A stretch of 64,000 nucleotides of DNA from Torymus aiolomorphi (Eukaryota > Arthropoda > Insecta > Hymenoptera > Torymidae), in contig CM070877.1 of assembly GCA_036365515.1 (NCBI GenBank), positions 84,790,522 to 84,854,521 on the forward strand. Reading direction: 5' to 3'. Below the pieces are notes generated by a model. It did no database searches, had not been told where the DNA came from, and was given only the letters and a program-made list of their open reading frames with translations. Position numbers and translations under genes: made by a program. Position 1 is the first letter of the stretch. Each line of letters opens with the position of its first letter. Positions 44,151-54,840 of this stretch are shown piece after piece.

Positions 44151-47100
44151 ATCTTTATTTGTTTTTTAGAAAAAAATTATTTTTGAAACAATTTGCGTTT
44201 TCGTTGTCGCACGATAACAAGAGCAAAAATTATCCAATCGTCCTGAAATTTGGCACAGATGTAGCTTTTATATATCTGCTGATCGAGTTCATTGCCCAAA
44301 AAAATCGGTCCATTACGAAAAAAGATATTTGAGATTAAAAATTTTTTGTTTAAATTTTTCAATTGCATTTTTTCCGAGAATACTTGATTTATTGACTTAA
44401 AACTTTAACCACTTATTAAGATTATAGAAGACTATATTTCGTTAAAATTTCAAGAGCTTATCTTCATTTGTTTTTTTGAAAAAAATTATTTTTGAAAAAA
44501 TTTGCGTTTTTGTTGTCGCACGATAACAAGAGCAACAATTATCCAATCGTCCTGAAATTCGGCACAGATGTAGCTTTTATATATCTGCTGATCGAGTTCA
44601 TTGCCCAAAAAAATCGGTCCACTACGAAAAAAGATATTTGAGATTAAAAATTTTTTGTTTAAATTTTTGAATTGCATTTTTTCGGAGAATACTAGATTTA
44701 TCGACTTAAAACTTTAACCACTTATTAAGCTTATAGAAAACCACATTTGGTTAAAATTTAAAGAGATTATCTTCATTTGTTTTTTAGAAAAAAATTATTT
44801 TTGAAAAAATTTGCGTTTTCGTTGTCGCACGATAACAAGAGCAACAATTATCCAATCGTCCTGAAATTCGGCACAGATGTAGCTTTTATATATCTGCTGA
44901 TCGAGTTCATTGCCCAAAAAAATCGGTCCACTACGAAAAAAGATATTTGAGATTAAAAATTTTTTGTTTAAATTTTTGAATTGCATTTTTTCGGAGAATA
45001 CTAGATTTATCGACTTAAAACTTTAACCACTTATTAAGCTTATAGAAAACCACATTTGGTTAAAATTTAAAGAGATTATCTTCATTTGTTTTTTAGAAAA
45101 AAATTATTTTTGAAAAAATTTGCGTTTTCGTTGTCGCACGATAACAAGAGCAAAAATTATCCAATCGTCCTGAAATTCGGCACAGATGTAGCTTTTATAT
45201 ATCTGCTGATCGAGTTCATTGCCCAAAAAAATCGGTCCATTACGACAAAAGATATTCGAGATTAAAAATTTTTTTTTTAATTTTTGAATCGCATTTTTTC
45301 AGAGAATACTTGATTTATTGACTTAAAACTTTAACCACTTATTAAGCTTATAGAAGACTATATTTGGTTAAAATTTCAAGAGAATATCTTTATTTGTTTT
45401 TTAGAAAAAAATTATTTTTGAAACAATTTGCGTTTTCGTTGTCGCACGATAACAAGAGCAAAAATTATCCAATCGTCCTGAAATTTGGCACAGATGTAGC
45501 TTTTATATATCTGCTGATCGAGTTCATTGCCCAAAAAAATCGGTCCATTACGAAAAAAGATATTTGAGATTAAAAATTTTTTGTTTAAATTTTTGAATTG
45601 CATTTTTTCCGAGAATACTTGATTTATTGACTTAAAACTTTAACCACTTATTAAGATTATAGAAGACTATATTTCGTTAAAATTTCAAGAGGTTATCTTC
45701 ATTTGTTTTTTTGAAAAAAATTATTTTTGAAAAAATTTGCGTTTTTGTTGTCGCACGATAACAAGAGCAACAATTATCCAATCGTCCTGAAATTCGGCAC
45801 AGATGTAGCTTTTATATATCTGCTGATCGAGTTCATTGCCCAAAAAAATCGGTCCACTACGAAAAAAGATATTTGAGATTAAAAATTTTTTGTTTAAATT
45901 TTTGAATTGCATTTTTTCGGAGAATACTTGATTTATCGACTTAAAACTTTAACCACTTATTAAGCTTATAGAAAACCACATTTGGTTAAAATTTAAAGAG
46001 ATTATCTTCATTTGTTTTTTAGAAAAAAATTATTTTTGAAAAAATTAGCGTTTTCGTTGTCGCACGATAACAAGAGCAAAAATTATCCAATCGTCCTGAA
46101 ATTTGGCACAGATGTAGCTTTTATATATCTGCTGATCGAGTTCGTTGCCCAAAAAAATCGGTCCATTACGAAAAAAGATATTCGAGATTAAAAATTTTTT
46201 TTTAATTTTTGAATCAAATTTTTTCGGAGAATACTTGATTTATTGACTTAAAACATTAACCACTTATTAAGCTTATAGAAGACTATATTTGGTTAAAATT
46301 TAAAGAGATTATCTTCATTTGTTTTTTAGAAAAAAATTATTTTTGAAAAAATATGCGTTTTTGTTGTCGCACGATAACAAGAGCAAAAATTATCCAATCG
46401 TCCAGAAATTTGGCACAGATGTAGCTTTTATATATCTGCTGATCGAGTTCGTTGCCCAAAAAAAACGGTTCATTACGAAAAAAGATATTTGAGTTTAAAA
46501 ATTTTTTGTTTAAATTTTTGAATCGCATTTTTTCGGAGAATATTTGATTTATTGACTTAAACCTTAACCACTTATTAAGCTTATAGAAAACCACATTTGG
46601 TTAAAATTTAAAGAGATTATCTTCATTTGTTTTTTAGAAAAAAATTATTTTTGACAAAATTGCGTTTTCGTTGTCGCACGATAACAAGAGCAAAAATTAT
46701 CCAATCGTCCTGAAATTTGGCACAGATGTAGCTTTTATATATCTGCTGATGGAGTTCGTTGCCCAAAAATATCGGTCCATTACGAAAAAAGATATTTGAG
46801 ATTAAAAATTTTTTGTTTAAATTTTTGAATCGCATTTTTTCGGAGAATACTTGATTTATTGACTTAAAACTTTAACAACTTATTAAGCTTATAGAAGACT
46901 ATATTTGGTTTAAATTTCAAGAGATTATCTTCATTTTTTTTTTAGAAAAAAATTATTTTTGAAAAAATTTGGTTTTTGTTGTCGCACGATAAAAAGAGCA
47001 AAAATTATCCAATCGTCCTGAAATTTGCCACAGATGTAGCTTTTATATATCTGCTGAACGAGTTCGTTGCCCAAAAAAATCGGTCCAATACGAAAAAAAG

Positions 47101-47640
47101 ATATTTGAGATTAAAAATTATTTGTTTAAATTTTTGAATCGCATTTTTTCGGAGAATATTTGATTTATTGACTTAAAACATTAACCACTTATTAAGCTTA
47201 TAGAAAACCACATTTGGATAAAATTTAAAGAGATTATCTTCATTTGATTCTTAGAAAAAAATTATTTTTGAAAAAATTTGCGTTTTCGTTGTCGCACGAT
47301 AACAACAGCAAAAATTATCCAATCGTCCTGAAATTTGGCACAGATGTAGCTTTTATATATCTGCTGATCGAGTTCGTTGCCCAAAAAAATCGGTCCATTA
47401 CGACAAAAGAGGTTTGAGATTAAAAATTTTTTTTTTTAATTTTTAAATCGCATTTTTTCGGAGAATACGTGATTTATTGACTTAAAATTTTAATCACTTA
47501 TTAAGCTTATAGAAGATTATATTTGGTTAAAATTTCAAGAGATTATCTTCATTTTGTTTTTTAGAAAAAAATATTTTTGAAAATATTTGCGTTTTTGTTG
47601 TCGCACGGTAACAAGAGCAAAAATTATCCAATCGTCCTGA
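44151..47640 (+). repeat. Satellite domain 3: local 4-monomer duplication, then diverging monomers
   Basis: 44177 and 45412 start near-identical runs 1235 bp (four monomers) apart, and 44486 and 44795 are near-identical neighbours. Toward 46.3-47.6 kb, monomers carry more private changes. The last one stops within ATCCAATCGTCCTGAA at 47640. Confidence 0.75.
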
Positions 47641-47910
47641 ATTTAAAAATCATAATGAATTGGGGGGGGGGGTCCAGAGTTTCGACGATTCACTATAAAA
47701 TTGAAGTCAACTATAGACGTTTTTCCGTTCGACTGTGATAATGCAGATAGTTCTAAATTTCGAAATTCTAAATTACGAAAATCATTATTTCGATTGTAAA
47801 AGTTCATCTTCTGTCCAAAACATTGAATTTCATTACTACGATTTCACAGCAAATATAACCTGTTTCTAATGATTTATTACGAAATATCTATATGTACCCC
47901 TATTAAATTC
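47641..47910. other. Non-satellite interruption with a G10 run
   Basis: It begins mid-monomer. It has GGGGGGGGGG at about 47661-47670 and short AATTTCGAAATTCTAAATTACG-like repetition. No coding sequence and no similarity to the 50-kb end were seen. Confidence 0.5.
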
Positions 47911-48031
47911 TATTGCTTCCTCATAGAGGAAGCTTTGTAAAGGTGAAAAAAATTTTGGAAAAAAAATGGTCAAAAAGATGTTTTAACGCGATATATGTGT
48001 ATATTAGTGGATTTTGATAATTTTTGCTTTC

Positions 48032-48080
<49 letters not shown>

Positions 48081-48290
48081 TGTGTGTATGTGCGTGTGTG
48101 TGTGTGTGTTATACTCTTCATATCTTCGAAACGAATCAACCGATTTCCGTCTGGTAAAGCTTATTCTCTTCATTTCGCGGGAAAAGAAAGGTACTCTGAT
48201 GGATATGAGTTTTTATTGATTTTCTTTTGTTTTATAACTAAAAATCGATTTTGAATTTTCAGTTTTTTTTATTTTCTCATATCTTACAGC
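47911..48290 (+). repeat. Second left-end module with (TG)n (48033-48110)
   Basis: The hairpin GCTTCCTCATAGAGGAAGC, the linker, the shorter (TG)n and the ATATCTTCGAAACGAATCAACC block repeat 25577-26040 in the same orientation. This implies a second element copy placed head-to-tail with the first. Confidence 0.75.
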
Positions 48291-49800
48291 CATTATTACA
48301 TAATGTAATAAACTTTTCTTGAAAGGTATTTAAATTACCTATATTTTCTTTTTTTTTTATTTTAAATATCTTCACTCTGTCATTTGTTATTAAGGAAAAC
48401 TTTTTTATATTTCATAAATTAATTTCTCAAAAAATATTTTATTTATCGACTTGAAATTTTATCCAGTTATTACAATAATTGAAGACTATATTTGGTTAAA
48501 ATTTCAAGAGATTATCTTCATTTGTTTTTTAGAAAAAAATTATTTTAGAAAAAATTTTCGTTTTCGTTGGCGCACGATAATTAGAGCAAAAATTATCCAA
48601 TTGTCCTGAAATTTGGCACAGATGTAGCTTTAAAATATCTTCAGATCGAGTTCGTTGCCCAAAAAAATCGGTCCATTACGAGAAAAGATATTTGAGGTTA
48701 ATAATAAAAAAAGAAAATTTTCGAATCGCGTTTTCTCAAAGAATACTTGATTTATCGACATAAAATTTTAACCATTTATTAAATTTATGGAAGACTATAT
48801 TTGGTTTAAATTTCAGGAGATTATCTTCATTTGTATTTTAGAAAAAAAAATTTGCGTTTTTGATGTCGCACGATAACAAGAGCAAAAATTATCAAATCGT
48901 CCTGAAATTTGGCACAGATGTAGCTTTAAAATATCTTCAGATCGAGTTCGTTGCCCAAAAAAATCGGTCCATTACGAGAAAAGATATTTGAGGTTAAAAA
49001 TTAAAAAAGAAAATTTTCGAATCGCGTTTTCTCAAAGAATACTTGATTTATCGACATAAAATTTTAACCATTTATTAAATTTATGGAAGACTATATTTGG
49101 TTTAAATTTCAGGAGATTATCTTCATTTGTATTTTAGAAAAAAAAATTTGCGTTTTTGATGTCGCACGATAACAAGAGCAAAAATTATCAAATCGTCCTG
49201 AAATTTGGCACAGATGTAGTTTTTATATATCTTCAGATCGAGTTCGTTGCCCAAAAAAATCGGTCATTACGAAAAAAGATATTTGTGGCTAAAAATTTTT
49301 TTTTTTTAATTTTCGAATCGCGTTTTCTCAAAGAATACTTGATTTATCGACTTAAAATTTTAACCACTTATTAAATTTATAGAAGACTATATTTGGTTAA
49401 AATTTCAGGAGATTATCGTAATTTGTTTTTTATAAGAAAATTATTTTGAAAAAATTTGCGTTTTTGCTGTCGCACGATAACTAGAGCAAAAATTACCCAA
49501 TTGTCCTGAAATTTCGGCACAGATGTAGCTTTTAATACCTTCAGATCGAGTTGGTTGCTCAAAAAAATTGGTCCATTACGAAAAAAGATATTTGAGGTTA
49601 AAATTTTTTAAAAAAATTTTCGAATGGCGTTTTATAAGAGAATACTTAATTTATCGACTTGAAATTTTAACCACTTATTACACTCATTGAAAACTATATG
49701 TTGTTCAAATTTCAAGAGATTATCTTCATTGGTTTTTTAGAAACAAATCATTTTAGAAAAAAATTTACGTTTTAATTGTCGCACGATAACAAGAGCTAAA
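48291..49800 (+). repeat. Diverged satellite monomers of the second element copy
   Basis: One class B-like and about four or five class A-like monomers. They are much more diverged than domains 1-3, with units near 48840 and 49130 shortened. The GTCGCACGATAA core and GAAATTTGGCACAGATGTAG remain recognisable in most. Confidence 0.75.
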
Positions 49801-50245
49801 CAGGAGCACTTTCGATGATCAATTTCAAACTTTTATAACCTTGGAAGGAATCGATATTTTTTGTTCTTTAAAAACGCAAATGAAAGCTCGTTTTCTCTAG
49901 TTTTATTTTCTCTACTTGAAATTATATTTAAGACTTTCTAAAGTTTAATAGTTGCCATTTTTAGAGAAGGTTTTTTTCAACACTTTCTTCAAAATAAAGC
50001 TAAAAGTTCCCAGAACTTTGGTTATTTTTAGCGTTAGGGTCTAATATTGCAGCTTTCTTCATATTTGTACATCCAAAAACGTATACCACAGTTTAAGCTG
50101 AATCCGGACCCATGACCCTCTCCTTGTTAGTCTAACCGTACATGATAAAGTATTAAATTTTAAATATTATAGAAGTAAAAATTAATTAAAGGGATCAATA
50201 AATTAAGTTTGAGGAAGCTACGTGCCAATGAATTGGCAGCGGTTT
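49801..50245 (+). repeat. Right-end segment of the element, with terminal hairpin
   Basis: It is non-satellite DNA leading to GTTTGAGGAAGC (50207-50218), the subterminal inverted repeat, and TGCCAATGAATTGGCA (50223-50238), a 7-bp stem with 2-nt loop. GCGGTTTTTT follows. The Crypton N-terminal codons begin immediately beyond. Confidence 0.65.
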
Positions 50246-50246
50246 T

Positions 50247-50342
50247 TTGATTTATTACTGCTTGGGCCTCCTTGTCAAAATCACGAATCATTTCCTCTTC
50301 GTCAGTACTTTCATCGGATGAACAGTCACTCAAATTATTCAT
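50247..50342 (-). pseudogene. Crypton tyrosine recombinase, first 32 codons (separated)
   Basis: ATG 50342 opens an acidic N-terminus (DESTDEEEMIRDFDKEAQ) ending AVINQ at the element junction. Insect Crypton proteins I know of have an acidic start and a segment like EAxxVINxLLPxKS. Here EAQAVINQ ends at the junction and IIPTKS starts at the other junction (25575). Placing the two in series keeps frame, so this is inferred to be the missing N-terminus. The codons after NQ belong to the element. Confidence 0.65.
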
Positions 50343-51338
50343 TGTTGTAAATAATAATTTTCACATTTGACAAACTAACAAGTTTTGCGAACAATGATGA
50401 CTAGGTTAGAGACTCGTGGTGTATGTATATGTTTGACGGCATACTTGGAGTTTACGGCACTCGGATTTGAACAGAATCACCACTAAGACAAACGATCTCA
50501 TACAGAATAGGTTATCAGCATGGTCGAGAGAGCAGGGAGGGAAGTACACCCGGCACTAGGTGGCGCACATATAGGGAGGGAACTTCGACTTTCGACGGAG
50601 GTAAGTGGGGAGGGAAGACGAATTTTTGATCAGGGTAGGTAGAAAAATTAATTGATTATAATAAAAATCATTTTTGGGCTTAAAATAAAAAATTAAAGTT
50701 GACGTTTTTCAGGGTTTTTGGAAATACAAGCGTTATCAGGGATAAACAACCCCTTTGGCGCAAAATACTTTCGAACCGTTAAAATAAATATTTTATGTTA
50801 TGTAATGGGTCGTTTATTTTTATTTGGGCTAATTTTTTTTTATGGGCCAAATTTCCTATTATTAAAGGGGTAAAACGCACCTCTAAAATAGGTTTTTACT
50901 AGATATCAAAAGTTCAGATTAAAATTTAAAATGGAACAAAATGGAAAATATTTCTCTTTGAAATGCCAAATTAGCGTAGAGTAGCAACCCTTATACCTTA
51001 TTTCGGAAAATCTTTATTTTTTTTAATTATTTTTGTATATGATATTTGCAATAAAATTAAATAATTATTGTTAAAATTAACAATCAAAGTTGACTTGTTT
51101 CAGGATTTTTTCTAATAACAGCATTATCGGTGTTTAGCAGCCCCTTGGGCGCGGAATACTTACAATTAGTACCATTGAAATAAATATTCTGAGGTGTATG
51201 ATGTGTATATTGAAAATAAATAATCACGAATATTTTATTTATTTCAGATTGATTTGTTTATAGGCTCAATTTTCTATTTAAAGAATAAAAATCACTGACA
51301 ATGAATTTGATAATTTCGTTATTTTAACGTTCGACAGT
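50343..51338. other. Spacer, with R2 repeat at ~50800-51080
   Basis: 50343-50640 is probably Crypton 5' flank: it has GGGAGGGAAGTACACC and GGGAGGGAACTTCGAC, with no gene seen. ATTAAAGGGGTAAAACGC, CAAAAGTTCAGATTAAAAT and GTAGCAACCCTTA at about 50870-51000 match R2 at 23360-23530. Confidence 0.5.
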
Positions 51339-51443
51339 ATGAATGATATTAATGCGATTGAAGCAACGGAAGAAGAAACATTAGATTTTCAAGAGAAGAA
51401 TGTGCGGAAGTCACCAGATATTACACAGTGTAAAACGTCTTAA
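51339..51443 (+). CDS. Short acidic open frame, 34 codons, unrecognised
   Basis: It starts MNDINAIEATEEETLDFQ and ends at TAA 51441. The acidic composition could be the N-terminus of a transposon protein whose remainder is lost, or chance. No domain is seen. Confidence 0.2.
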   Translation: MNDINAIEATEEETLDFQEKNVRKSPDITQCKTS

Positions 51444-51696
51444 ATCCATTTCGTTGAAAAATTTTGCCGGAAAAACGATAGGGCCACATTTTATACATAA
51501 ATAACTTTTTAATACTCTTAGTCCATATAACATTGTATATTAAATAACAAAAAGTAAAGTAGCTAAAAGTAGTTGCTAACGAAATGTCTCAATTTGAATA
51601 TTTATTTAACTGCATTGTTTATTTCAATACAAATAACATTGAATAAATAAGTTACCAAATTTGGAAACTAGTAATAAAAATAGTAGCTCAATAATT

Positions 51697-51988
51697 CTTT
51701 TATCGTCGTCCTACATCTTTTTGGTAGATCTGATTTATTATTAGCTTTTTTATCAATATTAACTAGTTGTTTCCTCTCAGTTTCTTCTTGCTTTGACTTC
51801 TTTCTAAATTTCTTATTAATAGTTTTTGAAGGGCGTTTCTTTACTGGAGTTTATTGTTTTTCTTAAGCATCATTTTTGATTGCTACCAATTCAAAACTTT
51901 GGATTTTAGATTTATTTTCTGCATGCATATCCTTAATATCAGAGTCTATTGTTAACATGTCATCATCAGTGGATAATGTTTCATAAAA
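51697..51988 (-). pseudogene. Decayed coding remnant, acidic then Lys-rich
   Basis: The minus strand reads FYETLSTDDDMLTIDSDIKD, then MHAENKSKIQSFELVAIKND. After two in-frame stops comes a basic stretch (KKRPSKTINKKFRKKSKQEE). The codon-like continuity suggests former coding sequence. The family was not recognised. Confidence 0.3.
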
Positions 51989-53149
51989 TGATTTTACTTT
52001 TTATTTATATATTGACTATCTCTATCATTTTAAATAAATAAATCACATTTCAACTATGGTTTTTCTAATTTTAGGTAACTTCTTTATTTAGCAGTATTTT
52101 GACTAGGAAAGTCGTGAAAGTACCACCTTAAATAAAGATTTCCATGTACACATGACATACTTTCTATAAGTTTTTTAATTTGTAGTCAAAATACAACAAA
52201 CATACTTGAACAAAATTTAAATTGAATAACATAAATGGCCTAGATATAAAAACAAAAGTATTTGATACATTCTGAAACATCTATTCATATATATTTTATG
52301 CTGGAAGAAACTTTTAAACCCTAAAAAATGTAAATGTAAATTGTCAACTATCTAGACTTGTTTGTCTCTCCGACTCTCTGTTTCAATATTCTGAACTCAA
52401 TGCTCTTCTTCGATAATATCCATCTTCAACGGTAAGCCATAGGTTTTGGAAATTAAATAACTTTGACGAATGACGTGAAGGTCGTTTTCATGGTCATGAA
52501 TGACTTAGAGGAAATTCTCAGATAAACGCTTTCCTGTCAAAGTTAACTACTCAAAATGTAGTAAATAAGTTTTGACCTTGAGATGACTTTGACGGTTGAT
52601 GCCAAAGTGGAGTCCAAGGTCTTCAATAAGTGTCTACTCAACATCTGTTCGATAAATTTGATTTATCTACCTAAATTGTAAAAAGAAAACTTCGACCTTA
52701 AATGACCTTGAGAAATAACTCCAAGGTTAAGATCGCTGTCTCACCGGTCTGTTTGTACAACTTTCGTATTAAAAGTTCCCATGAATAACGGTTAGACTGT
52801 AAAGTATGAACGGAGGATAATTACACGAAATATCTGATTTCGAATAGTTATTTTTTTAATTGGTTATATAAAAATATCCAATAGCAAATGTCGAAAATCA
52901 GCATAGTCGCTTGGAAGGTGATCATATAGGGATCATTTTAAAATAAAATGGAGCTCCGCTCAATTTAAAACGGCGTGGAATTCGATTTTTGTTCAGTTTT
53001 CGTCGTTTCATCCCTCTCTCGAGAGTCTCGCTCGGCGCGCTATTTGAAAAGGCCATGCTCGAGGCCCGTGCAATTATTAACTTCTAGTTAATACTACGCG
53101 CTATTGCCGAGGAATATACGCGCCCGTTATAATTTATTCGTTTATGAAA
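51989..53149. other. AT-rich spacer with TGACCTTGA-like motif cluster
   Basis: No gene was recognised. Between 52460 and 52735 there are repeated half-site-like words: CGTGAAGGTCG, TTTTGACCTTGAG, GTCCAAGGTC, TTCGACCTTAAATGACCTTGA and CTCCAAGGTTAAG. 52930-53130 has a higher-GC patch. Confidence 0.4.
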
Positions 53150-53318
53150 TATTCCAAAAAAACGATTGTCGGGGGCTAAAGTTTAGGGGTAAATTTGACC
53201 CCCTAAAAGTGAATATCGGCCGATAAAAACAATACGTATATTCTTATTTTTCTAAGTACTATAACATATTGCAATATTATCAAAATCAGCGACTGACAGT
53301 TGGGATACCTTCCTTGTA
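53150..53318 (+). repeat. R1 terminal fragment
   Basis: TTTATGAAATATTCCAAAAA, CCCCCTAAAAGTGAATATCG, GCCGATAAAA and CAGCGACTGACAGTTGGGA match 8660-8842, ending at TACCTTCCTTGTAA. Confidence 0.75.
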
Positions 53319-54180
53319 AGTATATAGGTATACATATTATGGGTCAATTCTTCTTGCATTTTCATATCATGACATATTGTTTAGGGCTTACAATAATATC
53401 GATAATATCAGCATTGAATACATGAATTCAATATCTGATATTGAATATTATTGTAGTATTTTATTTATGTGATTTATAAATACTCTGTGAAATAAATCTT
53501 AATTAGAAATCTTATATTAAATAATATTACAATATTTTTTAATACTTTGTTATTAAATCAGTATCCATGTGTTACTTATCAAATATTTATAATAACCCAA
53601 GCAGAAATAAAACTTAGCAAATAATTATTAATAAGAATATATAATTTAAAAAAAAGTTTATAACTGTTAATAACTGCTTATAAAGATAAGATTTGAGACT
53701 ATAGTAACAGTTTATAAAAGTTATCAACAGTTTTTTTCTGTTATGAACAGCTAAAAAAAGTTCATAACAGCTATAATTTTTTTTTTAAACTTTTTTAAGC
53801 CACGGTGCATAACCATAAAACCAACCCGTAAAAAGTTATTATCAGTTATAAACTTTTTTACTTAATGATAATAGTTATTAGTAGTTTTAAATAATTTTGA
53901 ATGAATTTAAACTTTGAAATCATTCTTAAATCATTATTAATTAAACTTTAAAATTATTATTTTCAATTATTAAAAATTTATCATAATTAGATCTTAATAA
54001 AACAAGATAGGTAAAGTAAAAACAAGAACATACATCGCACCCCTGCTTCAAAGCTCCTCTTATCGGCCCTTCCCACTTTACCTACTGCGCAATTTCAGAC
54101 ATTTTATCATAATGTGTACACTCTGAAAAATTAAAACATTATGAAAAAACATTGTGATAAAAAATGAACAAATTTAAAAA
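53319..54180. other. AT-rich spacer, possibly the body of a short Helitron
   Basis: 53640-53860 contains many short direct and inverted words of the type TTATAACTGTTAATAACTG, CTGTTATGAACAG and GTTCATAACAGC. No coding sequence was recognised. If the 54241 terminus belongs to a non-autonomous Helitron, its 5' TC end should be here, but I could not place it. Confidence 0.4.
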
Positions 54181-54212
54181 CGAATACAGTAACATCAGAA
54201 ATGGTAGATAGG

Positions 54213-54241
54213 GGCGCGCGAAGCGCGCCTGTGCTGCCTAG
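54213..54241 (+). mobile_element. Helitron 3' terminus (hairpin plus CTAG)
   Basis: GGCGCGC, loop GAA and GCGCGCC (54213-54229) form a 7-bp GC stem. CTAG follows 8 nt later (54238-54241) with a T immediately after. A GC hairpin about 10 nt before CTRR with a following T is the classical Helitron 3' end. Confidence 0.75.
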
Positions 54242-54840
54242 TTTACAATTATTGAAAAGCATAGGTTTACAAATTAATTATGAAATTAATTTCCTAGATA
54301 TTACTCTAATAAAGTATTACAAGTTTCAACGGTGATTCTACATTGATTAGAAGCTAGCTAATACAAAAAGTTATTAAACATAATGTTTGAGTTTTACAGA
54401 AAATAAATAATACAAATTTATAAATATATGAGATCTGTTGTAAAAATATAAAACTAATCGATAAAACTTAATGTTATACAAGTGTTTGCAATATTATCGC
54501 AAATATAGTTATCATTTATTAATTGCATATATTTTAGAACATATTAATACGGTGGTATAAAAGGATTTTATTCTATGTTGAATGAAATATTATTATATAT
54601 TATTTCCAATCATAAAACTTATAAAAAATTTATAATTTTTATGTTTATTTATCGTTTAACTAACTAATTATGCGTTTAAGCTTTAAATGTGCATATTTGC
54701 AATTGTAAAGATATAAGATTATTTGAGAATGGCATTATTAATATCCCACAAGGAAAATTTAATAAAATAAATAAATTTATCTATAAAAAATATGCTTCCA
54801 ATTTATTAATTTAAAATTATTATTATATGAATATGTAGAG
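54242..54840. other. AT-rich spacer
   Basis: It is extremely AT-rich. No coding sequence or repeat family was recognised. Confidence 0.4.

Larger units (their letters stand above)
25577..50245 (+). mobile_element. ~24.7-kb Helentron/HINE-like composite element with satellite core, inserted in the Crypton
   Basis: The left end is TTGCTTCCTCAAAGAGGAAG (a CTTCCTC/GAGGAAG hairpin). The right end has GTTTGAGGAAGC (subterminal inverted repeat of the left GCTTCCTCAAA) and a TGCCAAT/ATTGGCA hairpin, then GCGG and a T run. Both junctions are in T runs and fall inside the Crypton coding frame, which reads NQ on one side and IIPTK on the other. Between the ends are a (TG)n tract, tens of ~309-bp satellite monomers and a second copy of the left module. 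DINE-1/HINE elements are known for subterminal inverted repeats, microsatellite and minisatellite cores, a 3' hairpin and T/T insertion. No Rep gene is present, so it would be non-autonomous. Polarity is inferred. Confidence 0.65.

Noticed and set aside
47641..47910. Right end of the first element copy
   Set aside because: No subterminal GAGGAAGC or TGCCAAT/ATTGGCA hairpin was found here, so the first copy's right end is not placed here.
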